A DNA stretch of 64,000 nucleotides from Bacteroidota bacterium (GTDB taxonomy: Bacteria; Bacteroidota; Bacteroidia; Flavobacteriales; Flavobacteriaceae), in NCBI GenBank assembly GCA_023386585.1, contig JAEWJM010000004.1, positions 1 to 64,000 of the forward strand, given 5' to 3'. A model generated the notes under the pieces. That model was not told the DNA's origin and ran no database searches. It worked only from the letters and a program-made list of their open reading frames with translations. Below are positions 1 through 8,793 of this stretch, in pieces; the first letter of the stretch is position 1; every line of letters starts with the position of its first letter. The translations under genes and the position numbers were made by a program.

Positions 1-225
1 GCTCCGTCATCATATGTTTCGCGTAGAAAAACAAGGAAGGATTTGCGCGCCGGGTCAAACAGAGCGATCCACGAGACGAGCCATCCGGCAAGACAAAGGC
101 TGTAATATTGCAACAATGTTTCCGCAACTTCAAAGGTTGATCAGCCTTGGCGAGCGGCTTGGGTCGCGATGGAAGAAATCATGACGTAGTTTTTAAGCGG
201 AAGATATGCAGACTTGATTTTTTTG

Positions 226-253
226 TTACTTTTTTTATCAAGAAAAAAAGTAA
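226..253. repeat. AT-rich perfect hairpin
   Basis: The arms TTACTTTTTTT (226-236) and AAAAAAAGTAA (243-253) are exact reverse complements around a 6-base ATCAAG loop. It could act as a weak bidirectional terminator. No gene ends immediately before it inside the window, so its function is open. Confidence 0.5.
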
Positions 254-260
254 AAGCTTT

Positions 261-408
261 CTTCTTTTAGCTACGCTGAATCTTCAGTTCGGAATAATTT
301 TGTAAATGACGGGCTGGCGACAGAACTTCGATTTGTCTGCTAACAAACCGACTTCAGGAGGTTCAGCGACTGCAATATTTAAATAAAAAAAATAGGAGCT
401 AAAAGAAG
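261..408. repeat. Element with 12-bp inverted ends
   Basis: CTTCTTTTAGCT at 261-272 is matched by AGCTAAAAGAAG at 397-408. Just inside lies a second inverted pair, CGCTGAA (274-280) and TTCAGCG (362-368). The nested arms suggest a small palindromic or MITE-like unit of about 150 bp. No second copy was found in the window. Confidence 0.4.
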
Positions 409-563
409 CGGGCCAAGGCTCATGGTCAAGGACTCAGTGCTCAGGGCTCAGGGCTCAGGGCTCAAAGCCTAAAGCCTAAAGCCCAAAGCCTTTTGCCTCG
501 CACCAGGTCATTGCTACGCCAAATTTTAATCTTAAATTTGATTTCAACCAATTGAAAAACACC

Positions 564-1013
564 ATGTCAGACCACACTGTAACCCTTCACCGTGTCATTT
601 CCGCACCGCCGGAAAAAATATTCCGCGCTTTTATGAGTCCGGAGGCTTATGCCGCCTGGATTCCTCCGTATGGATTTCTTTGCATTGTCCACAAAATGGA
701 ACCCGAGGTTAATGGCGTATTCCACATGTCGTTCGAAAACTTTTCTACGGGCAGCCGGCATTCGTTTGGCGGAACATACGTTGAAATACGCCCAAATGAA
801 TTCATCAAATTCCGCGAAACGTTCGACGATCCAAATCTGTCGGGTGAAATGACGACATCGGTGGAGTTCCGAAAAGTATCTGTCGGCACTGAAATCAGGA
901 TAAGACAGGAAAACATCCCGACGCAAATTCCGCTGGAAATGTGTTATCTCGGTTGGCAGGAATCGCTCGAAAAGCTGAAAAAACTGGTCGAACCCAATAT
1001 TCCTGACGCGTAG
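564..1013 (+). CDS. SRPBCC (AHSA1-like) domain protein
   Basis: A protein of about 149 residues made of one START-like SRPBCC domain of the AHSA1/Aha1 C-terminal type. The typical opening is visible (HRVISAPPEKIFRAF, then a SPEAYAAWIPP segment), followed by alternating beta strands and a C-terminal helix with the family-like GWQESLEKLKKL pattern. Such proteins bind hydrophobic ligands in a helix-grip cavity; the ligand here is unknown. The ATG at 564 is preferred to the in-frame TTG at 552 because MSDHTVTL sits at the usual distance from the domain. No signal peptide is seen, so it is probably cytoplasmic. The next gene follows closely but encodes an unrelated lipoprotein. Confidence 0.8.
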   Translation: MSDHTVTLHRVISAPPEKIFRAFMSPEAYAAWIPPYGFLCIVHKMEPEVNGVFHMSFENFSTGSRHSFGGTYVEIRPNEFIKFRETFDDPNLSGEMTTSVEFRKVSVGTEIRIRQENIPTQIPLEMCYLGWQESLEKLKKLVEPNIPDA

Positions 1014-1060
1014 TGATCATCTACAGCCAACAACTTCGAATTAATTCAAAATTATTTACG

Positions 1061-1555
1061 ATGAAGAAAGCCTTGCTACTACTTGTTTTTGTTACTGCAT
1101 GCAGCACAAAACCTGAAACATTTACTGGTTTTGGAAATTTAAAAGTCGGAACAAAGTTTCAAGATTTGGCCAAAGCGCGGGATTTTGAATTGCTATTTCC
1201 GGGTCAGGTCTTTGCTCGCGACTATACTTTGCCCAATGGCATTGGCTCGGTCAGCGATGTCAGCGTTTCGACGGTCAATGACACGATAAGCCGTGTCCGG
1301 TTTTCGACCAATAAACAAACTAACCTGCAGGCTTTAATTTCCGGTTTGGCGGATCTGAAGGAATTGGATCCACCAATGAAGGTCAATATTGGCAATTCAA
1401 AGATTTACTGTACTCCCGATGCGAACGTCTTTCTGGCTGTTGAAGAAAAAACAGCTTCCGGCCATGGCGGAATTATTCATTACGAATATGCCTACTATAC
1501 CAAGGAAGCTCTTTCGACCATGGTAAAAGATTTCCACGGATCGGCGGTCCAATAG
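1061..1555 (+). CDS. Putative lipoprotein, unknown function
   Basis: This is a 164-residue protein that begins with a lipoprotein signal: MKKA, a leucine/valine-rich core and the lipobox VTAC, giving Cys17 as the likely lipidated residue. The mature part (after STKPETF) is a mixed alpha/beta region without a motif I recognise. The ATG at 1061 was chosen because it places the signal peptide at the N-terminus; the open frame extends upstream to 1013. It is expected to be anchored in the periplasm-facing or outer membrane. It may be cotranscribed with the SRPBCC gene. Confidence 0.7.
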   Translation: MKKALLLLVFVTACSTKPETFTGFGNLKVGTKFQDLAKARDFELLFPGQVFARDYTLPNGIGSVSDVSVSTVNDTISRVRFSTNKQTNLQALISGLADLKELDPPMKVNIGNSKIYCTPDANVFLAVEEKTASGHGGIIHYEYAYYTKEALSTMVKDFHGSAVQ

Positions 1556-1646
1556 CGTAGCTGCGGGAAATGAGCTATTCCGCCATTTTCAATTCATCGG
1601 CTCGTGAGAAATTAATTTGTATACTTTTACGATTCAAATTAACTCC

Positions 1647-3809
1647 ATGAGAAACAGCTACTTCCTGGTCGCCGGCCTGCTTTTTTCGATTTTTGCACAT
1701 TCCCAGATCATCAATATTCCCGACGCGAGTTTTAAAAGCAAGTTGGTCGGATCCTCGCCTTCCAACACTGTCGCGAAAGATCTGAATGGAAATTACTTTG
1801 CGGTTGATGCTGATGCCGACGGTGAAATAAGTGTGCAGGAAGCGCTTTCGGTTTCGTACTTCATGCCCTTCAATCTTAATAATGGAACTTATATCCAGGA
1901 TATAACCGGAATCCAATATTTCACCAATCTTACCGGGCTGAACCTGCAAGGACAGCTGATAACGGATATCAATGAAATTTACCAATTGCATTTGCTGACA
2001 CTTTTATCGGTACCAACAACAGGTGTTTCAAGCGTCAGCCTTAGTGCGTTTCCTGATTTGAACTATTTCAGCTGCTTTGGATCCGGACTTTCAGCACTTG
2101 ACCTGAGTGGTGTTCCTCACCTTAGCCAACTCGTCTGTGTCGGAAACAACTTAACCGAGCTGGATCTTTCGGCGTGTCCGCAGCTTTTTGATCTCGATTG
2201 CCGGTACAACCAAATCACCACACTCGACATTGGCCACAATCCGCTGCTGCACAATCTGAACTGCAGCAACAATCCTTTTTTGGAAGAAATCAATTTGAAA
2301 AACGGAACCGGCCTTTTCAGTTTTATTATATCGGCGCTTCCGATGGTGAGCCACATCTGCACCGACGACAACGAAACTGCTGCTGTGCAATCGCAGGTAA
2401 ATATCAATAATTACACTTATTGTGCGGTGAACAGCTATTGCAGTTTTACGCCTGGCGGAAATTACAACGTCGTCCAGGGGCAATGCAATTACGATTACGA
2501 CAACAACAGCACCTGTTCGCCTTCTGAACTGATTCCCTCGCCGGTCATGTTTACGATTGCCGGCAGTACCGAAACCGCCACAACCTATATGAATACCGGA
2601 AGTTTTTGGCTTCCGCTGGCCAACGGTGCCTATACCATTACGCCCGCTTTGGAGCATCCCTCCTATTTTAACGTTTTTCCGCCATCGCTTTCGGTAGCTT
2701 TCCCCGCTCAGTCAAGTCCGCTCACAAGCAATTTTTGCATCACGCCGAATGGTGAGCACAAAAACCTGGAAGTGCTGCTTGTTCCGGCGAGCAGGGCGAT
2801 ACCCGGTTTCGACAATAAATATAAAATCATCATAAAGAATAATGGCACGGTGAACCAATCGGGAAGTTTCACACTGCATTTCAACGACGGCCAAATGGAT
2901 TTTGTGGAATCGGCACCGGCAGCGGACAATCAGCTTCAGGATTACCTTACGTGGAATTACACCGACCTGCTTCCGCTGGAGTCGCGCACAATTACGGCCA
3001 CATTCAATCTCAACACTCCGTTTGAAAATCTTCCGGTTGTGGCGGGAGTGTACATTGGCCTCGACGCGACAATTTATCCGATCGATCTTGACGAAGACGA
3101 TCACGACAATCATTCCGACCTGAAGCAGCTGGTTATGAATTCTTTCGACCCGAACGACAAGACGTGCTCTGAAGGCGAAATTACAGGTCCGGCCGTCGCA
3201 GGTGAATATGTACATTATCTAATCCGGTTTGAGAACACAGGTACAGCGTTGGCGCAGCATATTGTGGTTAAGGACATGATCGATTTGACAAAATTTGAAA
3301 TCGGCACTTTAATTCCCATAACTGGCAGCCATGCATTTGAGACACGCATTACTTCGGGAAATAAAGTTGAATTTATTTTCCAGAACATCAACCTACCCTT
3401 TGATGGCGACAACAACGATGGTTATGTAGCGTTCAAGATCAGGGCGAAACCGACACTTGTTGCAGGTGATTCGTTCAGCAACACCGCCTCAATTTACTTC
3501 GATTACAACCTGCCGATCATTACAAATACAGCGACAACGCTAATCCAGGAACTAAAGAGCGGCGAAAGAGATTTCAGCGACAATTTTGTGCTATATCCGG
3601 TGCCGGCAGTAAACAGGCTTTACCTCAAGGCAGTTGACGGCGTTACAATACAATCGGTTTCGGTGTACAACCTGATTGGCCAACTCCTGATAAAAACCCA
3701 AAACTTTGGCAATGAAGGCGTTGATGTATCGGCATTGGCCAGTGGAAGTTATCTATTACGGGTTGAGGGCAGCGATGGCAGCTTTGCAAGTGCATTTATT
3801 AAGCAGTAA
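1647..3809 (+). CDS. Leucine-rich repeat surface protein with T9SS sorting domain
   Basis: A secreted protein of about 720 residues. It starts with a signal peptide (MRNSYFLVAGLLFSIFAHSQ). About residues 90-230 form leucine-rich repeats with the period seen in LTELDLSACPQLFDLDC. A conserved Bacteroidota extracellular module follows (SFDPNDKTC ... NTGTALA ... IRAKP ... ASIYFDYN, roughly residues 505-635). The last 75 residues are a type A T9SS (Por secretion) sorting domain: NFVLYPVPAVNRLYL, YNLIGQLL and a terminal SYLLRVEG ... AFIKQ. It should be exported by the Sec system, pass the outer membrane through T9SS and be attached or released at the surface. The ATG at 1647 starts the signal peptide; an upstream TTG at 1617 is not needed. 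Binding partner unknown. Confidence 0.85.
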   Translation: MRNSYFLVAGLLFSIFAHSQIINIPDASFKSKLVGSSPSNTVAKDLNGNYFAVDADADGEISVQEALSVSYFMPFNLNNGTYIQDITGIQYFTNLTGLNLQGQLITDINEIYQLHLLTLLSVPTTGVSSVSLSAFPDLNYFSCFGSGLSALDLSGVPHLSQLVCVGNNLTELDLSACPQLFDLDCRYNQITTLDIGHNPLLHNLNCSNNPFLEEINLKNGTGLFSFIISALPMVSHICTDDNETAAVQSQVNINNYTYCAVNSYCSFTPGGNYNVVQGQCNYDYDNNSTCSPSELIPSPVMFTIAGSTETATTYMNTGSFWLPLANGAYTITPALEHPSYFNVFPPSLSVAFPAQSSPLTSNFCITPNGEHKNLEVLLVPASRAIPGFDNKYKIIIKNNGTVNQSGSFTLHFNDGQMDFVESAPAADNQLQDYLTWNYTDLLPLESRTITATFNLNTPFENLPVVAGVYIGLDATIYPIDLDEDDHDNHSDLKQLVMNSFDPNDKTCSEGEITGPAVAGEYVHYLIRFENTGTALAQHIVVKDMIDLTKFEIGTLIPITGSHAFETRITSGNKVEFIFQNINLPFDGDNNDGYVAFKIRAKPTLVAGDSFSNTASIYFDYNLPIITNTATTLIQELKSGERDFSDNFVLYPVPAVNRLYLKAVDGVTIQSVSVYNLIGQLLIKTQNFGNEGVDVSALASGSYLLRVEGSDGSFASAFIKQ

Positions 3810-3893
3810 TTTTGCAGCGGTGCACAAAAATTACAATCAGGAAACGAAAACACTAATAAATCCGTTTCATTATCAATTGAAAGTCAGCTGCAA

Positions 3894-4523
3894 ATGTGTT
3901 ACAGAGTCCAGGTCAATACCGGTGTCGAGAAAATTGCCCAGCGTTTTAAAGTTACCGTTGAGAAGCCCGAAAAGCTGCTTTTTGACAGCGAGATCAACGG
4001 GTTTGCCTATCAGCCTTTGCCAGTGATTACCAGCGAAAACCCTTCGGTTGTGACCTCCGAGTATTCATGGGGACTGATTCCGGCCTGGTGCAAAGACAAT
4101 ACGATCCGGAAGAATACGCTCAATGCGAAGATCGAAACGCTTGAGGACAAACCGGCTTTCCGGAATGCAGTCGGCAACCGCTGCCTGGTCATCGCGACCG
4201 GCTACTACGAATGGCGCTGGCTGGATGAAAAGGGAAAAGTCAAGGAGAAATACGAAATCTACTCGACCGAAGAAGCCATTTTTGCATTTGCGGGAATTTA
4301 TTCGACGTGGATTGACCCGCTGACTCAAGAAGAATACAAAACATTTTCGATAATCACGACGCAGGCGAATCCGCAGATGGAATACATCCACAATATGAAA
4401 AAGCGGATGCCCGTGATGTTGAAAAAACAGGACGAGATGAAGTGGCTTGATCCGAACTCCGATTATTCCGAATTTGCCTTTCCGCGGTACAACGCCGATA
4501 TTATCGCCTTCAACAACAAATAA
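3894..4523 (+). CDS. SRAP family protein (YedK/HMCES type)
   Basis: This 209-residue protein belongs to the SOS response-associated peptidase family, which forms a thiazolidine cross-link with abasic sites in single-stranded DNA and shields them. The catalytic Cys2 follows the initiator Met directly (MCYRVQV) and would be exposed when Met is removed. Other family residues are present: the Asn of LNAKIETL, the Glu of ATGYYEWRW, and the His of YIHNMKKRMPVML before the conserved RMP. Length matches the family. The downstream small gene starts two bases after the stop, so the two are probably translated from one message. Confidence 0.92.
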   Translation: MCYRVQVNTGVEKIAQRFKVTVEKPEKLLFDSEINGFAYQPLPVITSENPSVVTSEYSWGLIPAWCKDNTIRKNTLNAKIETLEDKPAFRNAVGNRCLVIATGYYEWRWLDEKGKVKEKYEIYSTEEAIFAFAGIYSTWIDPLTQEEYKTFSIITTQANPQMEYIHNMKKRMPVMLKKQDEMKWLDPNSDYSEFAFPRYNADIIAFNNK

Positions 4524-4524
4524 A

Positions 4525-4905
4525 ATGCAGCAAATCTTGTCCGGATCCGTTTTGTGGTGCACGCGGCAGGAAGTTTTGCAACGAAACCGCGGTGCCGACT
4601 GGACTTTTCACTTTTCGGGAATGCGGCCGTTCCATACCAACTGGGGTGAAATTGCTCTGACGGATAAGTCGGTTCAAATTACGGGAACAGTCAATTTGGC
4701 TATTCAGTTTGCCGACCTGACGCAGTTGTATCTCGGATTTGACGATGCGTATACACCGATGCTCGCACGTAACTTCGGGCTGTTCTGGAAGCCGCTGCGA
4801 CTGATGCTATCGGACGATTCGCAACTTTACCTCATTATCGATTACAACTTTTTCGGAAGCAGCAACGCCAGCTGGTTTGCGAAGCTGAAGGAGGTATTGT
4901 CGTAG
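4525..4905 (+). CDS. Conserved hypothetical protein, possible PH-like fold
   Basis: A 126-residue protein whose ATG lies one base after the SRAP stop codon, which strongly suggests translational coupling. The frame stays open upstream to 4447 but that part overlaps the SRAP gene and is not credible. The sequence is rich in short beta segments (KSVQITG, AIQFADLTQLYLGF, LRLMLSDDSQLYLIIDY) and ends with a helix (SWFAKLKEVL). That pattern recalls PH/GRAM-like domains, but this is only an inference. No signal peptide or membrane segment is visible. Function unknown; the coupling to a DNA-damage protein is the only clue. Confidence 0.65.
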   Translation: MQQILSGSVLWCTRQEVLQRNRGADWTFHFSGMRPFHTNWGEIALTDKSVQITGTVNLAIQFADLTQLYLGFDDAYTPMLARNFGLFWKPLRLMLSDDSQLYLIIDYNFFGSSNASWFAKLKEVLS

Positions 4906-4938
4906 AAAGCAATTCCATTTGCCGCGTAATCAGCGACC

Positions 4939-5466
4939 TTAAAAATTAATCACAATTTTCCCGCTCATAAACGTGCCGCCAAAACTTAGGTTCGTGAACC
5001 TGATCAGGCTCTGGTTGGGCGTTCTCTGCAAAACTACCTGCTGTCCGGGATCGGCGTTTACCGCTTCCGATTCGTCGTCGGTGAAATACTGTACAACAAT
5101 GCTTGTGTTGTCAGTTGCTGACGCTGCACTTACGGTCGAATGGTTACCCGATGTCGTGTTAGCACTGGTAATGAACCGCAAATGGAAGGCGGTCGTAAAT
5201 TCGGCAGTATTGTAATTGGGAAGAAACTGCATCGTAGGATCTATGATGTTGACCATATCATAAACTGTCACCGCGCCACCGGTTTGCGGGTCGTAGCTAA
5301 ATCCACCGCCGTTATAGTAAATAGTCGCATTATCCTGATAATCGAGCGATTGCTTCGTACCGTTGATAGTGAGATAATTTCCTTCCGGACCTTCCGACGC
5401 ATCCGAGTCGCAACCCGACGCCAGTGAACCCACAGCAATCAAGGCAATAAGTAGTAGCTTTTTCAT
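4939..5466 (-). CDS. Putative lipoprotein, beta-rich
   Basis: The 175-residue product has a clear lipoprotein signal (MKKLLLIALIAVGS, then the lipobox LASGC). An Asp follows the Cys in CDSDASEG, which in E. coli would influence retention; Bacteroidota sorting rules differ, so no location is claimed. The mature protein is beta-rich with Gly/Asn/Thr-rich turns (YLTINGTKQSL, IYYNGGGFSYD) and ends NLSFGGTFMSGKIVINF, similar in style to many small Bacteroidota surface lipoproteins. It is convergent with the preceding gene, with only about 30 bases between. Function unknown. Confidence 0.7.
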   Translation of the reverse strand: MKKLLLIALIAVGSLASGCDSDASEGPEGNYLTINGTKQSLDYQDNATIYYNGGGFSYDPQTGGAVTVYDMVNIIDPTMQFLPNYNTAEFTTAFHLRFITSANTTSGNHSTVSAASATDNTSIVVQYFTDDESEAVNADPGQQVVLQRTPNQSLIRFTNLSFGGTFMSGKIVINF

Positions 5467-5526
5467 GGTGCAAAGATAGCGTCAGGAGTTTTTCTTTGCA
5501 GAAGGAAAACAGGAAATCTTATACCG

Positions 5527-6049
5527 TTAGTCGGTTCTGTCGATCCGGTACCAGTTGTGCGGAGTTTCATCGAGGTCGAACGTTTCTATGAATTGCAAGC
5601 CGACTTTCCGCAGGACGTTGTTCGAGGCTGCATTTTCTACATCGGCCATCGCAAAAACTTCCTTGGCATTTAGTGTCGTGAAAGCGTATTCGAGCGACGC
5701 CAAAGCAGTTTCTGTCGCGATTCAGCGGCCCCAATATCTTTTGATCAGCCGGTATCCGAGGTCATAAAAATTCTGGTGGTTGTTTATTTTCGCGGTAATC
5801 AGTTTGAGTCCACTCCAGCCGACGAAATTATTGGACTCTTTATCAATTACTGCCCACCGGCCAATCCCGTTTTCGATATATTGCCTTCGGATCGAATCGA
5901 TCACACCAATAAGCTGCTCCTTGTTTGTAACGGGAGTATTGCCCAGATAACGGTACGTCGGGATCCGAGTCGAGTTCGTACATGCCGTCAATATCTGACA
6001 AGAGTAACTCTCTCAGCAGGAGTCTTGGCGTTTCTGCGTAGATTTTCAT
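5527..6049 (-). pseudogene. GNAT N-acetyltransferase, broken by a frameshift and a stop
   Basis: Three pieces in two frames reconstruct one GNAT (RimJ/RimL-like) acetyltransferase of about 173 residues. The first piece begins MKIYAETPRLLLRELLLSD and reaches DSDPDV. A loss of about two bases near 5949 then moves the reading into the frame RYLGNTPVTNKEQ, which runs to GYRLIKRYWGR. A TGA at about 5722-5724 replaces what is normally a Gly codon, after which IATETALASLEYAF, VENAASNNVLRKVGL and NWYRIDRTD complete the acetyl-CoA binding region. Two independent lesions argue for a real pseudogene, though sequence error cannot be excluded. The histidine kinase gene ends just downstream of its start on the same strand. 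Confidence 0.82.
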
Positions 6050-6054
6050 GTAAG

Positions 6055-7239
6055 TTACGCTTTATGCAACGGGAAGAACATTGTATAGCCTATGCCCTTT
6101 TCCTTGACCAGTTTCGCAACCATGAATCCGTGGTGCTTCTCGACGATGCGCTTGCAGAACGCGAGGCCGATGCTTATTTTATTGAACTGCGCCGACTTCT
6201 GGATGATCTTGAACCGTTTCAGGTCGGTGTTGAAGCCGAGGCCGTTATCGACGTAGGTGATCTTGACGAATTTTTCATATTGGTATCTGTCCGCCGATTC
6301 CAAAAAGACATTCTTCTGGGTTTCCATTGCCGATATTTCAATGCTGAGCTTGCCGTTGTTCGGGTTCCTGTTCTTTGACGAATGCCGAAGCAGCTCCATA
6401 AACAGGTGGGTAATTCTTATTATATCGCCGCTGAATTCGGGGTTGGACGCCTGATAAGTAATCTCGACATCCGGACGCGAATTGAGTCCGACCGCGTTTA
6501 TCGCTTCGGAAATAATCTCATAAAGATTGATCCGGCCGTAGTTTAGCGTGACTTTGTCGAGTTCTTCGTAGCGTTGAAGCGTTAGCAGCATTTCGCGCAT
6601 GTCGGAATTGAAGTTGACGATTTTGTGCAGTCGTTCGGTTATATTTTCCGGCAATCCTTTGATTTCCGACAGCAGGTAATTGCTGATGAATACCGATTTG
6701 CGAAGCGGCTCCTGCAGGTCGTGGGTAATCAGCTTGAACAATTCCTGCTGCTGTTCGCGCAACGAGCGCAGTTTTCGGTATTGCGATTCGAGCGCATGCT
6801 GGTTGGCAAGCAGTTCGTTTTTCACGCGTACAAGTTCCTCGTTTTCGGCAAGCGCGTCCTCGGCGGCCTTTTTTGCCTCGAGCAATTCCTTTTCGAAACG
6901 GTTGCGGTTGGAGATTTCCATGCCGCCGCAAATAATCTCGGACAATTCGCCTTGGTTCTCCACCTCAACGTTCAGCAATACCGGAACGGAGCCTGAGGGG
7001 CTTTTAAAAGACAGGTAGATCTCGCGGACGACGTTTTGCATTTTTATAAGCGGATAAAAATGCGTCTGGAAGAAAATCCGGCTACCAACGGTCAGCAGTT
7101 CCTCGAAGGGCGCGCCGATGATAGTTTCGCGGTTAACACCCAGCCGCTGCCGCATCTCGCGGTTCATTTTCATGATCTTTCCCGATTCTGAAAAAGAAAA
7201 CAGGAAGCACGGAACGGCGTCATAGCTTTCCTCCCACAA
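6055..7239 (-). CDS. PAS domain sensor histidine kinase
   Basis: A soluble histidine kinase of about 394 residues. An N-terminal PAS domain (about residues 5-115: FSFSESGKIMKMN, LGVNRETIIGAPFEEL) is followed by a coiled coil (about 115-170). The dimerisation and phosphoacceptor helix has the H-box LITHDLQEPLRKSV, with the acceptor His at about residue 176. The ATP-binding part retains a G1-like motif YVDNGLGFN and ends KEKGIGYTMFFPL; the N-box region (LFMELLRHSSKNRNP) is less canonical. No membrane segment is seen. The only near-N-terminal start is a TTG at 7237-7239; the frame has no upstream ATG before a stop. It lies 22 bases after the RsbQ-like hydrolase gene, so the two form an operon. 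No response regulator is adjacent. Confidence 0.85.
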   Translation of the reverse strand: MWEESYDAVPCFLFSFSESGKIMKMNREMRQRLGVNRETIIGAPFEELLTVGSRIFFQTHFYPLIKMQNVVREIYLSFKSPSGSVPVLLNVEVENQGELSEIICGGMEISNRNRFEKELLEAKKAAEDALAENEELVRVKNELLANQHALESQYRKLRSLREQQQELFKLITHDLQEPLRKSVFISNYLLSEIKGLPENITERLHKIVNFNSDMREMLLTLQRYEELDKVTLNYGRINLYEIISEAINAVGLNSRPDVEITYQASNPEFSGDIIRITHLFMELLRHSSKNRNPNNGKLSIEISAMETQKNVFLESADRYQYEKFVKITYVDNGLGFNTDLKRFKIIQKSAQFNKISIGLAFCKRIVEKHHGFMVAKLVKEKGIGYTMFFPLHKA

Positions 7240-7261
7240 ATTTTTATATGTCGGCTCGGAA

Positions 7262-8071
7262 TTAATAGGTAATCTGGTTTAGGAATTTCTGGATCAGCTC
7301 GATGGTTTCTTCGGGATGGCTCATGTGCGGGCAATGGCCGGTGGCGTTCATCTTCTCGAATGTGCTTCCCTTGATTTGGTTGTGGACGTAGCGTCCGACT
7401 TCATCCGGGGCGATCGCATCGTCGGAGCATTGCAGCACCAGGCACGGCATCGCCAGGTTGGACAGGTCGTCGCGGTTGTCGGAGAAGAACGTGACCTCGG
7501 CAAACCTGCGGGTGATGACAGGATCGGTTGAGCAGAAGCTTTCTTCCAGTTCTTTGGTCAGTTCGGGGCGCTCGCCGTTTTTCATCACTACGGGCGCCAG
7601 GAAATTCGCCCATCCAATATAATTATTGTCCATTACCTCAAGCAGCCCTTCGAGATCCTCGCGGGAAAACCCGCCCATGTAATCGATGTCGTTGATGTAC
7701 CTTGCCGACGGCCCGATGAAGACCATGCAGCAGAAAATGTCGGGATTCTCGATTGCGGCCAGCAGCCCGATCATTGAGCTGACACTGTGGCCGACGAAGA
7801 TAACATCATCGAGTTGGAGCGCTTCGCAGACTTCCAGTACGTCCTGCGCATAACCGTGGAGATTGGAATACCGCTCGGCATTATAGGCCGCAACATCCGA
7901 CTTTCCGCATCCGACATAGTCGAACAAAACAATTTTGTAATCCTCTTCAAATGCGGGTGTTACAAACCGCCACATGTTCTGGTCGCAGCCAAACCCGTGC
8001 GCAAACACCATCGCCTGCTCCCCTTTTCCTTTAACCGTTACATTGTTTCGCCTGAGAATGTCCTGTTCCAT
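7262..8071 (-). CDS. RsbQ-like alpha/beta hydrolase
   Basis: A 269-residue alpha/beta hydrolase resembling RsbQ of Bacillus and the plant KAI2/D14 receptors. The early motif FAHGFGCDQNMWR, the segment LFDYVGCGKSD and the nucleophile elbow GHSVSSM (Ser near residue 96) are characteristic. The acid is probably in CSDDAIAP (near 218) and the catalytic His in TGHCPHMSHPEE (near 247). In Bacillus, RsbQ works with the PAS-containing phosphatase RsbP in energy-stress signalling. Here the partner encoded directly downstream is a PAS histidine kinase, so the hydrolase may supply or process a ligand for that PAS domain; this is inference. The ATG at 8071 fits the family N-terminus. Confidence 0.88.
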   Translation of the reverse strand: MEQDILRRNNVTVKGKGEQAMVFAHGFGCDQNMWRFVTPAFEEDYKIVLFDYVGCGKSDVAAYNAERYSNLHGYAQDVLEVCEALQLDDVIFVGHSVSSMIGLLAAIENPDIFCCMVFIGPSARYINDIDYMGGFSREDLEGLLEVMDNNYIGWANFLAPVVMKNGERPELTKELEESFCSTDPVITRRFAEVTFFSDNRDDLSNLAMPCLVLQCSDDAIAPDEVGRYVHNQIKGSTFEKMNATGHCPHMSHPEETIELIQKFLNQITY

Positions 8072-8099
8072 ATATTTTTTTGTTTAAAAATACGGAAAA

Positions 8100-8330
8100 A
8101 AGGAATAAGGAGAAAGGTATTGGGTATTGGGTATGGGGTTTAGGGTATGAGGTTTAGGTTGAAGGAATATGAGATAGATTCTGCCCTGTACCCTGTACTT
8201 GCACCCTGTACCGTCCTTGTTGGCTGGAAAATGGTATAAGGTTTAAGGTATAAGGTTTAGGGAAAAGGTTGAAGGAGTATGAGATAGCTTCTACCCTATA
8301 CCTTGGACCCTGAACCCTCTCCCCTGTACC
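8100..8330. repeat. Degenerate heptad-like intergenic repeats
   Basis: The region consists of GGGTATT/GGTTTAG-type units on one side and ACCCTGTA/CCTTGCA-type units on the other. The block containing GGAATATGAGATAGATTC is repeated, with changes, at about 8565-8790, so two near-duplicate blocks bracket the palindromic element at 8332-8555. No gene is visible. Confidence 0.6.
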
Positions 8331-8331
8331 C

Positions 8332-8555
8332 GATGGCGCAGATTTGCAATCCGTGCCTCAAAACAAGTGTAAACCAATATCATTATCCAATACAATTACC
8401 TGCCGAGTTAAAATAATAGTCTTCGGCCAGCCTTGTAAAAACCCCTATCTAATCAACACGGACTGCAAGTCTGCCTGACACAAAAAGTTTATGGCTTTCT
8501 AATCAGTCAATTTTCGGTCTTCATTTTCCGGCACGGATTGCAAATCCGCACCATC
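8332..8555. repeat. MITE-like palindromic element, copy A
   Basis: About 224 bp bounded by inverted ends: GATGGCGCAGATTTGCAATC at the left and, reading in from the right, GATGGTGCGGATTTGCAATC. The interior (TAATAGTCTTCGGCCAGCC, ATCAACACGGACTGCAAG) recurs in copies B (11225-11448) and C (13376-13608). There is no coding capacity, so any movement would need a transposase supplied in trans. Confidence 0.8.
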
Positions 8556-8564
8556 CTGATTTGA

Positions 8565-8790
8565 GGTACAAGGTTCAAGGTTTTAAGGTTCAGGGAAAAG
8601 GTTGAAGGAATATGAGATAAATTCTGCCTGTACCCTGTACCTTGCACCCTGTACCGTCCTTGGTGGCTGGAAAATGGTATAAGGTATAAGGTTTAGGGAA
8701 AAGGTTAAAAGAATACGATATAAATCCTACCCTGAACCCATTCCCCTGTACCCTGCACCCTGAACCCCGCACCCTGTATCCTCCAGCCTT
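8565..8790. repeat. Degenerate heptad-like repeats, second block
   Basis: A near-duplicate of the block at 8100-8330, sharing GGCTGGAAAATGGTATAAGG and the ACCCTGTACC units. It fills the space between the MITE-like copy A and the end of the S41 protease gene. Confidence 0.6.
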
Positions 8791-8793
8791 TTC

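Larger units (their letters stand above)
1..551. other. Gene-free leading region with repeats
   Basis: No convincing reading frame is visible here. The stretch holds an 11-bp perfect hairpin of T and A runs (226-253), a longer element with matching inverted arms (261-408) and a heptad-like run of GGGCTCA/AAGCCTA units (about 425-495). It looks like an intergenic repeat-accumulating region before the first gene. Confidence 0.6.

Noticed and set aside
2151..2657. Long minus-strand frame opposite the leucine-rich protein
   Set aside because: It is the antisense shadow of a well-supported gene. The same applies to other long antisense frames in coding regions.
8100..8790. Possible CRISPR array
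   Set aside because: The repeats are degenerate, short and without regular unique spacers, and no cas genes are near.
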